From an uncultured Paracoccaceae bacterium (GTDB taxonomy: Bacteria; Pseudomonadota; Alphaproteobacteria; Rhodobacterales; Rhodobacteraceae), in contig CALIZF010000008.1 of NCBI GenBank assembly GCA_938028765.1, positions 62,001 to 126,000 on the forward strand: 64,000 bases of DNA, in the 5' to 3' direction. Positions within the stretch are counted from its first letter, which is position 1. The number at the start of each line of letters is the position of its first letter. Shown in pieces: positions 1 to 9,301 of the stretch. The position numbers and the translations under genes were made by a program. The notes beneath the pieces were generated by a model. The model searched no databases. It was not told the origin of the DNA and was given only the letters and a program-made list of their open reading frames with translations.

Positions 1-302
1 GCCGGCGCGTCGAGGTCCGGCCCGCCGTGGACCACCCGGTGGCCTACGGCCTGCACGGGCCGGTCGGGCAGCGCCTGCGCGAAGGCCGCCAGCACCGCGT
101 CGAGCGCGCCGCGGTGGTCTGCAAACCCGTCCAGCGCGGCCAGCACCGCGCCGTCGGCCGTCGTCACCGTCAGCGTCCCCTGCCCGCCGCCGAGCCGGTC
201 GGCATGGGCGGTCGCCAGCCGTTCCAGCGACACTGCATCGAACAGCGCCGCCCGCAGCGAGGACGACCCCGCGTTCAGCGTCAGGATCGCCCCGCCCGTC
301 AT
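1..302 (-). CDS. ackA: acetate kinase, N-terminal part (cut by window edge)
   Basis: Acetate kinase makes acetyl phosphate from acetate and ATP, or ATP in the reverse direction. Only about 100 N-terminal codons lie in the window; the rest runs off the left edge. The start reads MTGGAILTLNAGSSSLR, the ASKHA-fold phosphate-binding motif LNAGSSS typical of acetate and butyrate kinases. A second family motif, AVGHRVVHGG, lies near residue 85. The ATG overlaps the TGA of the upstream phosphate acyltransferase gene (ATGA), so the two are translationally coupled and supply both steps of acyl-CoA to acyl phosphate to acid plus ATP. A propionate or butyrate kinase cannot be excluded from this fragment. 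Confidence 0.9.
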   Translation of the reverse strand, partial: MTGGAILTLNAGSSSLRAALFDAVSLERLATAHADRLGGGQGTLTVTTADGAVLAALDGFADHRGALDAVLAAFAQALPDRPVQAVGHRVVHGGPDLDAP

Positions 303-1678
303 GCCGCCCCGACCCGCGCCTGGTGCAGCGCGGCGACGGCGGCCGAGACCAGCCGCGCCATCGGCCCATCGGACCGGCTGGTGAGAATGACCGGAACCCG
401 CGCGCCCAGCACCACCCCGGCGCCCTCGGCGTGGCTGATATAGGCCAGCTGCTTGGCCAGCATGTTGCCCGCGTCGATCCCGGGCACCACCAGCACCTCG
501 GCGCGCCCTGCGACCTCGCCCCGCAGGCCCTTGGCCCGCGCCGCGCCGATGTCCACCGCATTGTCCATGGCCAGCGGCCCGTCCACGAGGCCCCCGGTGA
601 TCTGCCCCCGTTCGGCCATCTTCGACAGAAGCGCGGCGTCGATGGACGAGGGGATGGCAGGGTTCACGGTCTCGACCGCAGACAGCACGCCCACCCGCGG
701 CGTTGCGATGCCGATCGAGATGGCAAGGTCGATGGCGTTCTGCACGATATCGACCTTGGTCGGCAGGTCGGGGGCAATGTTGATCGCGGCATCCGTCACG
801 ATCAGGGGATGGGGAACGCCCGGCACGTCCATCACGAAGCAATGCGTCAGCCGTCGCCCGGCGCGCAGGCCGCGCTCGCGGTCCACGATCGGGCGCAGCA
901 GGGTGTCGGTGTGCAGGTGCCCTTTCATCAGCGCCCCCGCCCGCCCCGCGCGCACCAGATCGACCGCCGCCTGCGCCGCCGCCTCGGGTCCGGCGGCGGC
1001 CACGACCTCGATCCCGGCAAGGTCGGCCTTCGCCGCAGCCGCCGCCGCGGCGATCCGCGCAGGATCGCCCACCAGCACCGGCGTGATGATGGTGTGCCGC
1101 ATCGCCATGAGCGCGCCATCGAGCGAGGCTGCATCCTCAGGGCAGACCACGGCCGTCACCAGGGGCGGCAGCGGTTCGGCGCGCTTCAGGATGGCCTCGA
1201 AGTGCCGGTGGCGCTGCACGATCAGGCCGGGCACGTGCAGGTCGCCGAAGCGCGCCGCGCGCGGCGGCGGCGCCACCGTCGCCGCACCGGTGACGATCGC
1301 CGCCCCGTCGGCGACCCGGCGCACCTCGGTGTCGAGCCGCACCGTGCCGTCCGCGTCCTTGCCCGCGACGGTAACGCGCGCCACCACCTCGTCCCCCGCC
1401 TCGGCGCGGGCGTGGAACTCCAGCCGCTGGCTGCGGTAGAGCGTTCCAGGTCCCGGCAGAAGGTTGCCGACCACCGCCGCGATCAGCGCGCCGAGGAACA
1501 TCGCGGGCGCGACCGCCTCGGGTGCGCCGTCGCCGTCGCCGTCCACCTCGGGCAGATACATCGGGTTCTGGTTGCCCGAGATCCGGGCGAAGGCATAAAG
1601 GTCGTCGGCGGTGATCAGCCGCATCAGTTCCGCGGTGTCGCCGGGGTTCAGGCGGTCGTAGGGGCGGCTTTCGATCAT
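299..1678 (-). CDS. bifunctional MaoC-like hydratase / phosphate acyltransferase
   Basis: This 459-residue fusion has an N-terminal MaoC/hot-dog domain (about residues 1-140, with the hydratase-like stretch ARISGNQNPMYL) and a C-terminal phosphate acetyl/butyryltransferase domain (about 150-455). The C-terminal part carries typical family segments such as GHLHTDTLL and GLVDGPLAMDNAV. Family members convert acyl-CoA plus phosphate to acyl phosphate, and the following acetate kinase would turn that into acid plus ATP. I chose the ATG at 1678 (MIESRPYDRLN) because it matches where MaoC domains begin; the reading frame stays open about 20 codons further upstream, but that stretch looks non-coding. 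The true acyl substrate cannot be read from the sequence. Confidence 0.88.
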   Translation of the reverse strand: MIESRPYDRLNPGDTAELMRLITADDLYAFARISGNQNPMYLPEVDGDGDGAPEAVAPAMFLGALIAAVVGNLLPGPGTLYRSQRLEFHARAEAGDEVVARVTVAGKDADGTVRLDTEVRRVADGAAIVTGAATVAPPPRAARFGDLHVPGLIVQRHRHFEAILKRAEPLPPLVTAVVCPEDAASLDGALMAMRHTIITPVLVGDPARIAAAAAAAKADLAGIEVVAAAGPEAAAQAAVDLVRAGRAGALMKGHLHTDTLLRPIVDRERGLRAGRRLTHCFVMDVPGVPHPLIVTDAAINIAPDLPTKVDIVQNAIDLAISIGIATPRVGVLSAVETVNPAIPSSIDAALLSKMAERGQITGGLVDGPLAMDNAVDIGAARAKGLRGEVAGRAEVLVVPGIDAGNMLAKQLAYISHAEGAGVVLGARVPVILTSRSDGPMARLVSAAVAALHQARVGAA

Positions 1679-1814
1679 CGGCGTAACGGGGTCCGGACTG
1701 GCCCCGAAGGCATCGCACGCCCGCCCGCGACCTGGCAACCCGCCCTGCCGCCGCAGCCTGCGGCCTTTACGCCGCCCGCAGCCCCCCTATCCTTCCGCCG
1801 GATCGGAGGCCGCC

Positions 1815-2552
1815 CTGTTCGTCGTCACGCCCGACAGCGTCTGGAATCCCGCCGCCCTCGGCCACGGAAGGCCCGACCGGCCGCTGATGGGGCGCGCGCA
1901 GACGGTGCTGCCGCGGGGTCTTGTGGCTGACCGGACATTCTGGCGGATCCTGCTCGAATATCCGTTTCTGCGCTACGCGATCGTGCTGTTCCCGATCCCG
2001 GTGGCGATCCTCGTCTGGCCGCACCTTGCGCTGCCGATCTCGGGCGCGCCCCTGCTGATGTTCCTGCTCGTGCTCTACGTCGAAGGGAACGTGCTGTCGG
2101 TGCCGACGGCGGCGCGGCGGCGGGCGCTGATCGACGCGGCCGAGGCCGACCGGGGGCTGGACCTCCTCGCTGTGCGGGCACGGGCGGCGCTGACGCGGAT
2201 CGCGGCCGGGCGCGGGATGGCGGCGGGCCGGCTGACGCTGGTGATCGAACAGTCGCCGATGGCCGCCATGCCGCCGCTGACGCTCGCCTCGCTGCGCGAC
2301 GAGGCGGGCACAATCCTGCCGCTGTCGGCGACCGAGGCGGCCGACATCCGCGGCATCCTCGATCCCGCGCCGGGGCCGGGGCGGCTCGATGCCCGGCTTC
2401 TGCATCGCATCAACCTGTCGCGGGCCGAGACGCTGCGGGCCTTTGCGCTCGATGCCGCGGCAATTCCGGCCCATGCGCGGCTCGCCGCGATGGCGCGGGC
2501 GCGGCAGGCATCGGGCAACGAGGCATCGGGCAACGGGGCGTCGCGCGTCTAG
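1815..2552 (+). CDS. conserved membrane-anchored protein of unknown function, probable CTG start
   Basis: The protein is about 245 residues and I do not recognise a functional family. One or two hydrophobic segments ([18 protein letters not shown] and [13 protein letters not shown]) are followed by an Ala/Arg-rich soluble region. The first ATG in frame is at 1887 and has no Shine-Dalgarno sequence. The frame stays open upstream, and a GGAGG at 1805-1809 sits five bases before a CTG at 1815; the added residues ([19 protein letters not shown]) look coding in composition. I therefore favour CTG, with 1887 as the conservative alternative. The gene converges on murD, and both stop codons share a single CTAG at 2549-2552. 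Confidence 0.6.
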   Translation: MFVVTPDSVWNPAALGHGRPDRPLMGRAQTVLPRGLVADRTFWRILLEYPFLRYAIVLFPIPVAILVWPHLALPISGAPLLMFLLVLYVEGNVLSVPTAARRRALIDAAEADRGLDLLAVRARAALTRIAAGRGMAAGRLTLVIEQSPMAAMPPLTLASLRDEAGTILPLSATEAADIRGILDPAPGPGRLDARLLHRINLSRAETLRAFALDAAAIPAHARLAAMARARQASGNEASGNGASRV

Positions 2553-3952
2553 GGGTCGGGCAGCGCCGCCACGAGGGCGGCGAAATGCTCGCCGCGTTTC
2601 TCGAAATTCGGATACTGGTCGAAACTTGCGGCTGCAGGGGCCAGCAGCACGACCTCGCCCGGCTCTGCCTCCGCCGCGGCCAGCGCCACGGCACGGTCCA
2701 GCGATCCGCAGAGCGCGTGGGGCACATCGCCCAGCTGCAACGCGAAATCGGCGGCGGAGTGCCCGATCAGATAGGCCTTCACGACCGAGCCGAGATGCGG
2801 GGCCAGCGCCGCGATCCCGCCCTCCTTCGCGAGGCCGCCGGCGATCCAGCGGATCCGCGGGAAGGCGGCCAGCGCACGGGCGGCGGCATCGGCGTTGGTG
2901 GCCTTGCTGTCGTTGACGAAGCGCACCCCGGCCCTTTCGCGCAGGAACTGGCTGCGGTGCGGCAGGCCGCGGAAGCTTGCCAGCGCGCCCTCGATCTCGC
3001 GGGGGGCAAGGCCGAGCGCACGGGCGGCCGCCCAGGCGGCGGCGGCGTTCTGGTGGTTGTGGGCGCCCGGCAGGCCCGGCAGCGCGCGCAGGTCCGCCGC
3101 GGCGACCTGCCGGCCCTTGCGCCATTCCGCAAGGAACCCCTTCCGCGCGAACACCGACCAGCCGAACCCCTCGAGCTTGCGGCCGGACGAGATGCGGATC
3201 ACCCGGTCGTCGCCCGGCCCCTCGGCCAGCGCGCCGGCAAGGAAGCGCCCCTCGGCCTCGTCCACGCCGATCACCGCGCGGTCGGGCCCGCCGAGCGCGA
3301 ACAGCCGCGCCTTGGCGGCGAAATAGCCGCCCATGCCGCCGTGCCGGTCGAGGTGGTCGGGCGAGAGGTTCGTGAACACCGCCACGTCGGGCGTCAGCGC
3401 GCGGGCAAGCTCGGTCTGGTAGGACGACAGTTCGAGAACGACGATCCCCCCGTTCCCCGGCGGGTCGAGGTCGAGCACGCCGCGCCCGATGTTGCCCGCC
3501 ATCTGCGCCGGCCGCCCGGCCTCGGTCAGGATGTGGTGGATCAGCGCGGTCGTGGTGGACTTGCCGTTCGACCCCGTCACCGCCACCACCCGCGGCGCTG
3601 TGTCGAACGCCGACCAGTCGGCCTGGCCGAGACTGCGGAAGAAGAGGCCGATGTCGTTGTCCACCGGCACGCCGAGATCCAGCGCGCGGGCGATCGCCGG
3701 GTGCGGCGCGGGGTAGAGGTGCGGGATGCCGGGCGACGTGACCAGGAGCGACAGCCGCGCGAGGACCGCGTCGCGCCGCAAATCCTCGGGCGCAAGTCCT
3801 TCGGCCTCGGCCCGCGCCCGCGCCTCGGCGCTGTCGTCCCAGACGATCGGCACCGCCCCCCCGGCCGCCAGCGCCCTCGCGGCCGCGAGGCCCGACCGGC
3901 CGAGGCCTAGCACACCCACCCGCGCGCCCGCATAGCCCTGAACCGGAATCAC
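2549..3952 (-). CDS. murD: UDP-N-acetylmuramoyl-L-alanine--D-glutamate ligase
   Basis: MurD adds D-glutamate to UDP-MurNAc-L-Ala in the cytoplasm, using ATP. The 467-residue length is normal. The N-terminal Rossmann-like motif [17 protein letters not shown] is followed by the Mur-ligase P-loop [16 protein letters not shown] and then by the central-domain stretch [11 protein letters not shown]. The C-terminal domain contains [12 protein letters not shown]. It starts with GTG at 3952 (MIPVQGYAG), after a G-rich stretch that can serve as a ribosome site. It belongs to the dcw cluster but is separated from mraY by a DUF302 and an ACT-domain gene, and no ftsW/murG follows it. Confidence 0.96.
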   Translation of the reverse strand: MIPVQGYAGARVGVLGLGRSGLAAARALAAGGAVPIVWDDSAEARARAEAEGLAPEDLRRDAVLARLSLLVTSPGIPHLYPAPHPAIARALDLGVPVDNDIGLFFRSLGQADWSAFDTAPRVVAVTGSNGKSTTTALIHHILTEAGRPAQMAGNIGRGVLDLDPPGNGGIVVLELSSYQTELARALTPDVAVFTNLSPDHLDRHGGMGGYFAAKARLFALGGPDRAVIGVDEAEGRFLAGALAEGPGDDRVIRISSGRKLEGFGWSVFARKGFLAEWRKGRQVAAADLRALPGLPGAHNHQNAAAAWAAARALGLAPREIEGALASFRGLPHRSQFLRERAGVRFVNDSKATNADAAARALAAFPRIRWIAGGLAKEGGIAALAPHLGSVVKAYLIGHSAADFALQLGDVPHALCGSLDRAVALAAAEAEPGEVVLLAPAAASFDQYPNFEKRGEHFAALVAALPDP

Positions 3953-4050
3953 CGCCCGCCCCCGTCCGCTGCCCGCGAGCCATTAGGGCCGCGCGGCCGT
4001 CGGCCGCAAGCAGGCGCGGCCGCAGACGGCCCGAGGGAAGGTCTCGGTGG

Positions 4051-4485
4051 TCAACCATCCGCCGAGGAATGTCGCGCCGACGCGGCCAGCGCCGCCAGCA
4101 CGGCGCAGGCGGCATCCGCCTGCGCCTCGGGCACCAGGACGTGATCGTGGTGGAAGGCCGCGATCACGTTGGCGGGGATCCCCGCCGCCGCCAGCGCCCC
4201 CGACACGGCCGCCGTCAGCCCGACCCCGTCGAGCGCCGATGCAACCCGCAAGGTGAGACAGGCGAACGGCGCGCGCGTCTCGAACCCGGCCGCGCGCGCC
4301 GCATCCAGCGGCAGCACGAGCGACAGCCCCTCGGCCTCGCGCATCGTCGCCAGCGCCAGCGGCGCCAGCGTCGCGGCCCGGGCCGGGTCGGCGACACTGG
4401 CGACGACGAAGGCGCCGGGCATCCGGTCCGGCACCGCGCCGGCGATCATAGCCGCCGTGCCGCGCACCGGGTCAGACGGCGGCAA
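4051..4485 (-). CDS. ACT-domain protein (DUF2241 / ACT_3 type)
   Basis: This small cytoplasmic protein of about 144 residues probably consists of two ACT-like folds. The second half has the family hallmark AGIPANVIAAFHHDHVLVPE, and the first half has TMREAEGLSLVLPLDAA. ACT folds usually bind small ligands such as amino acids; no ligand is known for this family. The longest form starts with TTG at 4485, seven bases after GGAGG inside the end of the upstream DUF302 gene, giving a 14-base overlap and coupled translation. An ATG at 4449 lacks a ribosome site. It sits, unusually, between mraY and murD, and nothing visible ties it to cell-wall synthesis. Confidence 0.8.
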   Translation of the reverse strand: MPPSDPVRGTAAMIAGAVPDRMPGAFVVASVADPARAATLAPLALATMREAEGLSLVLPLDAARAAGFETRAPFACLTLRVASALDGVGLTAAVSGALAAAGIPANVIAAFHHDHVLVPEAQADAACAVLAALAASARHSSADG

Positions 4486-4858
4486 CCGCGCCCTCCAGCA
4501 TCGCGCGCACCTGTGCTGCCACCGTCTTGAGGCCCGGATTGTCGATCGCGGCCATAGAGGCGACGGGGTCGACCGCGCTGACCTCCACGCCGTCGCCGGT
4601 CTCGCGCAGGATGACGTTGCAGGGCAGCATCGCGCCGACCCGCGGTTCCATCCCGATCGCCTCCCGGGCCATCGCGGGGTTGCAGGCCCCGAGGATGCGG
4701 TAGCCGGGCATCGACCAGCCGAGTTTCTTGTGCATCGTCGCGGCGACGTCGATCTCGGTCAGCACCCCGAACCCGGCGGCGGCTAGCGCGGCGCGGGTGC
4801 GGGCTTCGGCCTGATCGAGGGTGACGCCGGGCAGATGGCGGTCGAGCGTGTAGGGCAT
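4472..4858 (-). CDS. DUF302-domain protein
   Basis: The 128-residue DUF302 protein contains the family signature HKKLGWSMPGYRILGACNP followed by LPCNVILRE. Members are small alpha/beta proteins of unknown biochemical function, sometimes linked to copper or thiol chemistry through a conserved Cys. Cys residues sit near 59 (GACNP) and 79 (LPCNV). The ATG at 4858 is preceded by AGGAG at good spacing. It is the first gene of a two-gene unit with the ACT-domain protein, placed between mraY and murD. Confidence 0.85.
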   Translation of the reverse strand: MPYTLDRHLPGVTLDQAEARTRAALAAAGFGVLTEIDVAATMHKKLGWSMPGYRILGACNPAMAREAIGMEPRVGAMLPCNVILRETGDGVEVSAVDPVASMAAIDNPGLKTVAAQVRAMLEGAVAAV

Positions 4859-5190
4859 GGCGCGGCTCCTGTTCCGATCCCGCGGGCGATGCTAGCCGCG
4901 CCGGCGCCGGGGCGGAACCAGGCGGATGGCCGCGGCCGATCGGCAGGGGTCGCGTCGCCCCTCCACCCGGCGGGCGCGGTTCGCGCGCCCCGCGACGCAG
5001 CCCGGGGCAGGACGCGGCCCATGGGCGGCGCGGGATCGCACGTGCGACGGGGCCGCCTGCGCCCTGACGCCGCCCTGCGCCGCGACGGCCGGCAAGCACT
5101 GTCCGCCGGGCGGCGCGGCACATTCAGGCCCGGCGCCTTGCGGCGGTGTCGGCCGCGGACGAGGCCTGCATTTCGCCTGCGCCTGCCGGC
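4859..5190 (-). other. intergenic gap between mraY and the DUF302 gene
   Basis: These 332 bases have no convincing coding frame on either strand. A promoter for the DUF302-ACT pair could lie here, since it breaks an otherwise nearly gapless minus-strand series, but I see no clear -35/-10 pair and no strong terminator. Confidence 0.4.
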
Positions 5191-6273
5191 TCAGCGCACC
5201 TTCAGCGTGGCGAGCCCGATCAGCGCGAGGACGAGGCTGATGATCCAGAACCGGATGACGATCTGCGGCTCGGCCCAGCCCTTCTTCTCGAAGTGGTGGT
5301 GGATCGGCGCCATCAGGAACACGCGCCGGCCGGTGCGCTTAAAGTAGAGCACCTGGATGATCACCGACAGCGCCTCGAGCACGAAGAGGCCGCCGACGAT
5401 GGCCAGCACGATCTCGTGCTTGGTGCAGACCGCGATCGCGCCGAGGGCGCCGCCGAGCGCCAGCGACCCGGTATCGCCCATGAACACGGCCGCCGGCGGG
5501 GCGTTGTACCAGAGGAACCCAAGGCCCCCGCCGGCCAGCGCGGCCGTGAACACCAGAAGCTCGCCGGTGCCCGGCACGAAGTGGACGCCGAGATAGTCGG
5601 CGAAGTTGAAGTTGCCGACGACATAGGCGATCACGCCGAGGGTCGTGGCGGCGATCATCACCGGCATGATCGCAAGGCCGTCGAGGCCGTCGGTCAGGTT
5701 CACCGCATTGGCGGCCCCGACGATCACGATCATGCCGAAGGGCACGAAGAACCAGCCGAGGTGCAGCAGGACGTTCTTCAGCAGCGGCACCGCCACCGCG
5801 CCCGACAGCGCCGCGGGGTGCACCATCACCACCGCCGTGGTCGCCGCGCCGGCGATCACCAGCCCGAGCAGAAAGCGGACGCGCGACGACAGGCCCCGGG
5901 TGTTCTGCTTCGTCACCTTGGCATAGTCGTCGGCAAAGCCGATCGCCGCGAAGGCCAGCGTGACGCCCAGCACGATCCAGACATGGACGTTGTCCATGCG
6001 CGCCCAAAGCACGGTCGAGACCGTCAGCGCCGACAGGATCAGCAGGCCCCCCATCGTCGGCGTGCCGGCCTTGGCGAAGTGGCCCGCCGGGCCGTCGGCG
6101 CGGATCGGCTGGCCCTTCCTCTGCTTGACCCGCAGCAGGTTGATCAGCGGCCGGCCGAACAGGAACCCGAACACCAGCGCGGTGAAGAACGCCCCCCCCG
6201 CCCGGAAGGTGATGTAGCGGAAGAGGTTGAACACGTCGCCGCCGTCGGAGAACTGGATCAGGCCGTAAAGCAT
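5191..6273 (-). CDS. mraY: phospho-N-acetylmuramoyl-pentapeptide transferase
   Basis: MraY moves phospho-MurNAc-pentapeptide from UDP to undecaprenyl phosphate in the inner membrane, forming lipid I. The protein is 360 residues with about ten membrane segments, the usual size. Diagnostic motifs are [11 protein letters not shown] near residue 73, the Mg-binding [33 protein letters not shown], and the cytoplasmic histidine loop [11 protein letters not shown] near the C-terminus. The ATG at 6273 fits the family start (MLYGLI). It lies 11 bases downstream of murF in the same operon. Confidence 0.97.
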   Translation of the reverse strand: MLYGLIQFSDGGDVFNLFRYITFRAGGAFFTALVFGFLFGRPLINLLRVKQRKGQPIRADGPAGHFAKAGTPTMGGLLILSALTVSTVLWARMDNVHVWIVLGVTLAFAAIGFADDYAKVTKQNTRGLSSRVRFLLGLVIAGAATTAVVMVHPAALSGAVAVPLLKNVLLHLGWFFVPFGMIVIVGAANAVNLTDGLDGLAIMPVMIAATTLGVIAYVVGNFNFADYLGVHFVPGTGELLVFTAALAGGGLGFLWYNAPPAAVFMGDTGSLALGGALGAIAVCTKHEIVLAIVGGLFVLEALSVIIQVLYFKRTGRRVFLMAPIHHHFEKKGWAEPQIVIRFWIISLVLALIGLATLKVR

Positions 6274-6284
6274 CGCGCGAAACC

Positions 6285-7724
6285 TCAGGGTGCCCTGGAC
6301 GGCGCGGGTTGGCCGAGTTTCAGCATGGCGTCAACCACCAGCGACACCTTCGAGCCTTTCGAGCCCTTGACCAGCACCACATCGCCGGGATCGGCGAGGC
6401 GACGCGCGCGGGCGGCAAGCTCGGCCGCGGTTTCGGTCCAGTCGCCCCGGCGCGCGGGGGGCAGCGCGTCCCAGAGGGCGCGCATCAGGGGGCCCGCGCA
6501 GTGGATGCGGTCGATCGCGGCAACGGCGGGATGGCTGGCCAGCGCGGCATGCATCGCGGCCGCGTCGGGGCCGAGTTCCAGCATGTCGCCAAGCACCGCG
6601 ATCCGCCGTCCGCGCGCGATGCGGCCGAGGCCGTCGGCGGGCCTCTGCGCGGCCAGCACCTCGAACGCCGCCGCCATCGAGGCCGGGTTGGCGTTGAAGG
6701 CGTCGTCGATCAGCGTGACGGCGGCGGTGTCGTCGGCCGGATCGAGCTGCAGGATGTGGCGCTGGCCCCGCCCCTCGGGCGGCTGCCAGCGGCCGAGGTC
6801 CAGCGCGGCGAGGGCGGGATCGGCCCCGGCGGCGCAGGCGGCGGCCAGGGCGGCCAGCGCGTTCGACGCGAGGTGCCGTCCCGGCGCCGACAGACGGACA
6901 AGCAGCGCGCCGAACGGGGTGACGGCGCGGCCCGCGCTGCCCTCGGCCCCGAGGGCAAGCTCGCTCCAGCGCCAGTCGGCGCCCTCGGCCCCGAAGGCGA
7001 CGGCGCGCGCCCCGGCCCGACCGGCCGCCGCGAAGAGGATCGGCGACTGCTCAAGCCCCGCGGGCAGAACCGCCGTGCCGCCGGGTTCGAGCCCGGCGAG
7101 GATGTCGGCCTTTTCCTCTGCGATCGCGGCCAGCGAACCGAGCGCCTCGAGATGCGCGGGCCCGATCGTGGTGATGACGGCGACATGCGGCCGTGCAAGC
7201 CGCGACAGCGGCGCGATCTCGCCGCGGCGGTTCATGCCGATCTCGACCACGGCGAAGGCGGCGGTGCGCGGCATCCGCGCGAGCGTCAGCGGCACGCCCC
7301 AGTGGTTGTTCAAGCTGGCCGCCGCGGCATGGGTCGCCCCTGCGCGCGTCAGGATGGCGCGCAGCATCTCCTTCGTCGAGGTCTTGCCCGCGCTGCCCGT
7401 CACCGCGATCACGCAGGCGCCGCTGCGGGCGCGGGCGGCCGCGCCGAGTGCCGTCAGCGCGGTCTGCGTGTCGGGCACGATCAGAAGCGGCGCATCTGCG
7501 GGCAGGCCGGGCGGCACGCGCGCCACCAGCGCCGCCGCCGCGCCGCGCGCCAGCGCGTCGGCCACGAAGTCGTGCCCGTCGCGCGCGGCGGAAAGCGCCA
7601 CGAAGAGGTCGCCGGGGGCGAGCGTGCGGGTGTCGATCGACACGCCGGTCGCCGCGAAAGGGGCGGTCGCTGTGCCGCCGGTCGCCGCCGCGGCCTCGGC
7701 CGCGCTCCAGAGGGCTTCGGTCAT
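6285..7724 (-). CDS. murF: UDP-N-acetylmuramoyl-tripeptide--D-alanyl-D-alanine ligase
   Basis: MurF adds D-Ala-D-Ala to the UDP-MurNAc tripeptide. The 479 residues carry the Mur-ligase P-loop [17 protein letters not shown]-type motif (seen as [14 protein letters not shown]), the central [15 protein letters not shown] segment and the C-terminal [11 protein letters not shown] motif. The start is an ATG at 7724. It lies 28 bases after murE and 11 bases before mraY, in the canonical dcw order murE-murF-mraY. Confidence 0.96.
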   Translation of the reverse strand: MTEALWSAAEAAAATGGTATAPFAATGVSIDTRTLAPGDLFVALSAARDGHDFVADALARGAAAALVARVPPGLPADAPLLIVPDTQTALTALGAAARARSGACVIAVTGSAGKTSTKEMLRAILTRAGATHAAAASLNNHWGVPLTLARMPRTAAFAVVEIGMNRRGEIAPLSRLARPHVAVITTIGPAHLEALGSLAAIAEEKADILAGLEPGGTAVLPAGLEQSPILFAAAGRAGARAVAFGAEGADWRWSELALGAEGSAGRAVTPFGALLVRLSAPGRHLASNALAALAAACAAGADPALAALDLGRWQPPEGRGQRHILQLDPADDTAAVTLIDDAFNANPASMAAAFEVLAAQRPADGLGRIARGRRIAVLGDMLELGPDAAAMHAALASHPAVAAIDRIHCAGPLMRALWDALPPARRGDWTETAAELAARARRLADPGDVVLVKGSKGSKVSLVVDAMLKLGQPAPSRAP

Positions 7725-7752
7725 GGAGTGCGTCCCGTGCAGGGAGGGCGGG

Positions 7753-9279
7753 TCACCGGATGTCTCCGTCCAGCGCGGCTACGGCGAGGCTGGCTTGCTC
7801 GGCGTCGTCGAAGGGATAGACGGTGCCCGCGATCTCCTGCCCTGTCTCGTGGCCCTTGCCCATGATCAGCAGCGCATCGCCGGGTTCGAGCCGCGCGGCC
7901 GCGCGCAGGATTGCCTCGGCGCGATCGCCCACCTCGTCCGCCGTCGGGCAGCCGGCCAGCACGGCTGCGCGGATCGCCGCGGGATCCTCGCTGCGGGGGT
8001 TGTCGTCGGTGACGATGACGAGGTCGGCCCCCTCGGCAGCGGCCGCGCCCATCAGCGGGCGTTTGCTGCGGTCGCGGTCGCCGCCGGCGCCGAGGACGGC
8101 GACGATCCGCCCCACCACATGGTGGCGCAAGGCGGCCAATGCGGTCGCCACCGCATCAGGCGTGTGGGCGTAATCGACATAGACCGCCGCCCCGTTCCGC
8201 CGCCGCGCGACAAGCTGCATCCGCCCGCGCACGCCCTGAAGCCGCGGCAGCGCGTCGAGCACCGCGCCGGGATCCGCGCCCGCGCCCCCCGCGGCCCAGG
8301 CAAGACCCGCCGCCACGGCGACGTTGGCGGCCTGGAACCCGCCCACGAGATCGAGCCGCACGGTGCGCCGCCACGACCGCGGCGGGGCGGACCATGCGAA
8401 GGCCACGCTCTGCCCGCCCTCGTGGAAGATCCGCCGGTCGATCCGCAGGGCTGCGTCGGGATGCGCCCCCACCGTCAGAAGCGGCCCCCGGCCGGCCAGG
8501 CGGGCGGCGAGGTCGCGCCCCGCGGCCCCCTCGATGCAGACGACCGCCGTGCCCTCGGCCGGCAGGCAGCGCGTGAAGAGGCCCGCCTTGGCCTCGAAAT
8601 AGGCCGCCATCGTGCCGTGATAGTCGAGGTGGTCCTGCGTCAGGTTGGTGAAACCGGCCGCCGCCAGCCGGACCCCGTCGATCCGCCGCTGGTCGAGGCC
8701 GTGCGACGACGCTTCCATCGCGCAATGGGTGACGCCCGCCGCCGCCGCCGCCGCCAGCAGGCGGTGCAGCGCGACCGGGTCGGGCGTGGTGTGGGTGGCG
8801 GGGGCGGCGACATCGCCCTCGACCCCCGTGGTGCCGATGTTGATGGCCCGGTGGCCGAGCGCCTGCCAGATCTGGCGGGTGAAGCTTGCCACGCTGGTCT
8901 TGCCGTTCGTCCCGGTCACGGCGGCGACCTGGGCAGGCTGCGCGCCGAACCAGAGCGCGGCGGCGGCGGCGAAGGCGCCGCGGGCGTCGGCCGCCACGAC
9001 GACCGGCACCGTGCGGCCGGCCAGCGCGGCGCGGGCAATCGCCTCGCCCGCAGGATCGGTCAGGATCGCGACGGCGCCCCGGTCAAGCGCTGCGGCGGCA
9101 TGGTGCGCCCCGTGGTCGCGGCTGCCGGCGAGGGCGGCGAAGAGGAAGCCGGGCCGAACGGCGCGGCTGTCGGCGGTCAGACCCGCGACGGGCACCGTGC
9201 CGCCGCCCGCCGACAGCGCCAGCCCGAGGTCGGCGAGCGTCCGCCCCCCTCGCCCTGCCGCGCCTTCTTCCCCGGCCAT
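7753..9279 (-). CDS. murE: UDP-N-acetylmuramoyl-tripeptide synthetase (meso-diaminopimelate type)
   Basis: MurE adds the third residue of the stem peptide. The P-loop TGTNGKTSVASFTRQ, the segment FTNLTQDHLDYHGTM and the C-terminal DDNPRSEDP are visible. The DNPR motif marks enzymes that use meso-diaminopimelate rather than lysine, as expected for a Gram-negative bacterium. I prefer the ATG at 9279 (508 residues, MAGEEG...). A GTG at 9300 is only one base from the ftsI stop and would add seven residues, but has no ribosome site. Confidence 0.95.
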   Translation of the reverse strand: MAGEEGAAGRGGRTLADLGLALSAGGGTVPVAGLTADSRAVRPGFLFAALAGSRDHGAHHAAAALDRGAVAILTDPAGEAIARAALAGRTVPVVVAADARGAFAAAAALWFGAQPAQVAAVTGTNGKTSVASFTRQIWQALGHRAINIGTTGVEGDVAAPATHTTPDPVALHRLLAAAAAAGVTHCAMEASSHGLDQRRIDGVRLAAAGFTNLTQDHLDYHGTMAAYFEAKAGLFTRCLPAEGTAVVCIEGAAGRDLAARLAGRGPLLTVGAHPDAALRIDRRIFHEGGQSVAFAWSAPPRSWRRTVRLDLVGGFQAANVAVAAGLAWAAGGAGADPGAVLDALPRLQGVRGRMQLVARRRNGAAVYVDYAHTPDAVATALAALRHHVVGRIVAVLGAGGDRDRSKRPLMGAAAAEGADLVIVTDDNPRSEDPAAIRAAVLAGCPTADEVGDRAEAILRAAARLEPGDALLIMGKGHETGQEIAGTVYPFDDAEQASLAVAALDGDIR

Positions 9280-9301
9280 GTCGCCCGTCCCCGTCGGCAC
9301 T

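Noticed and set aside
1678-1738. Upstream extension of the MaoC-phosphate acyltransferase gene
   Set aside because: The extra 20 residues are not typical of MaoC domains, and ATG 1678 fits the conserved start.
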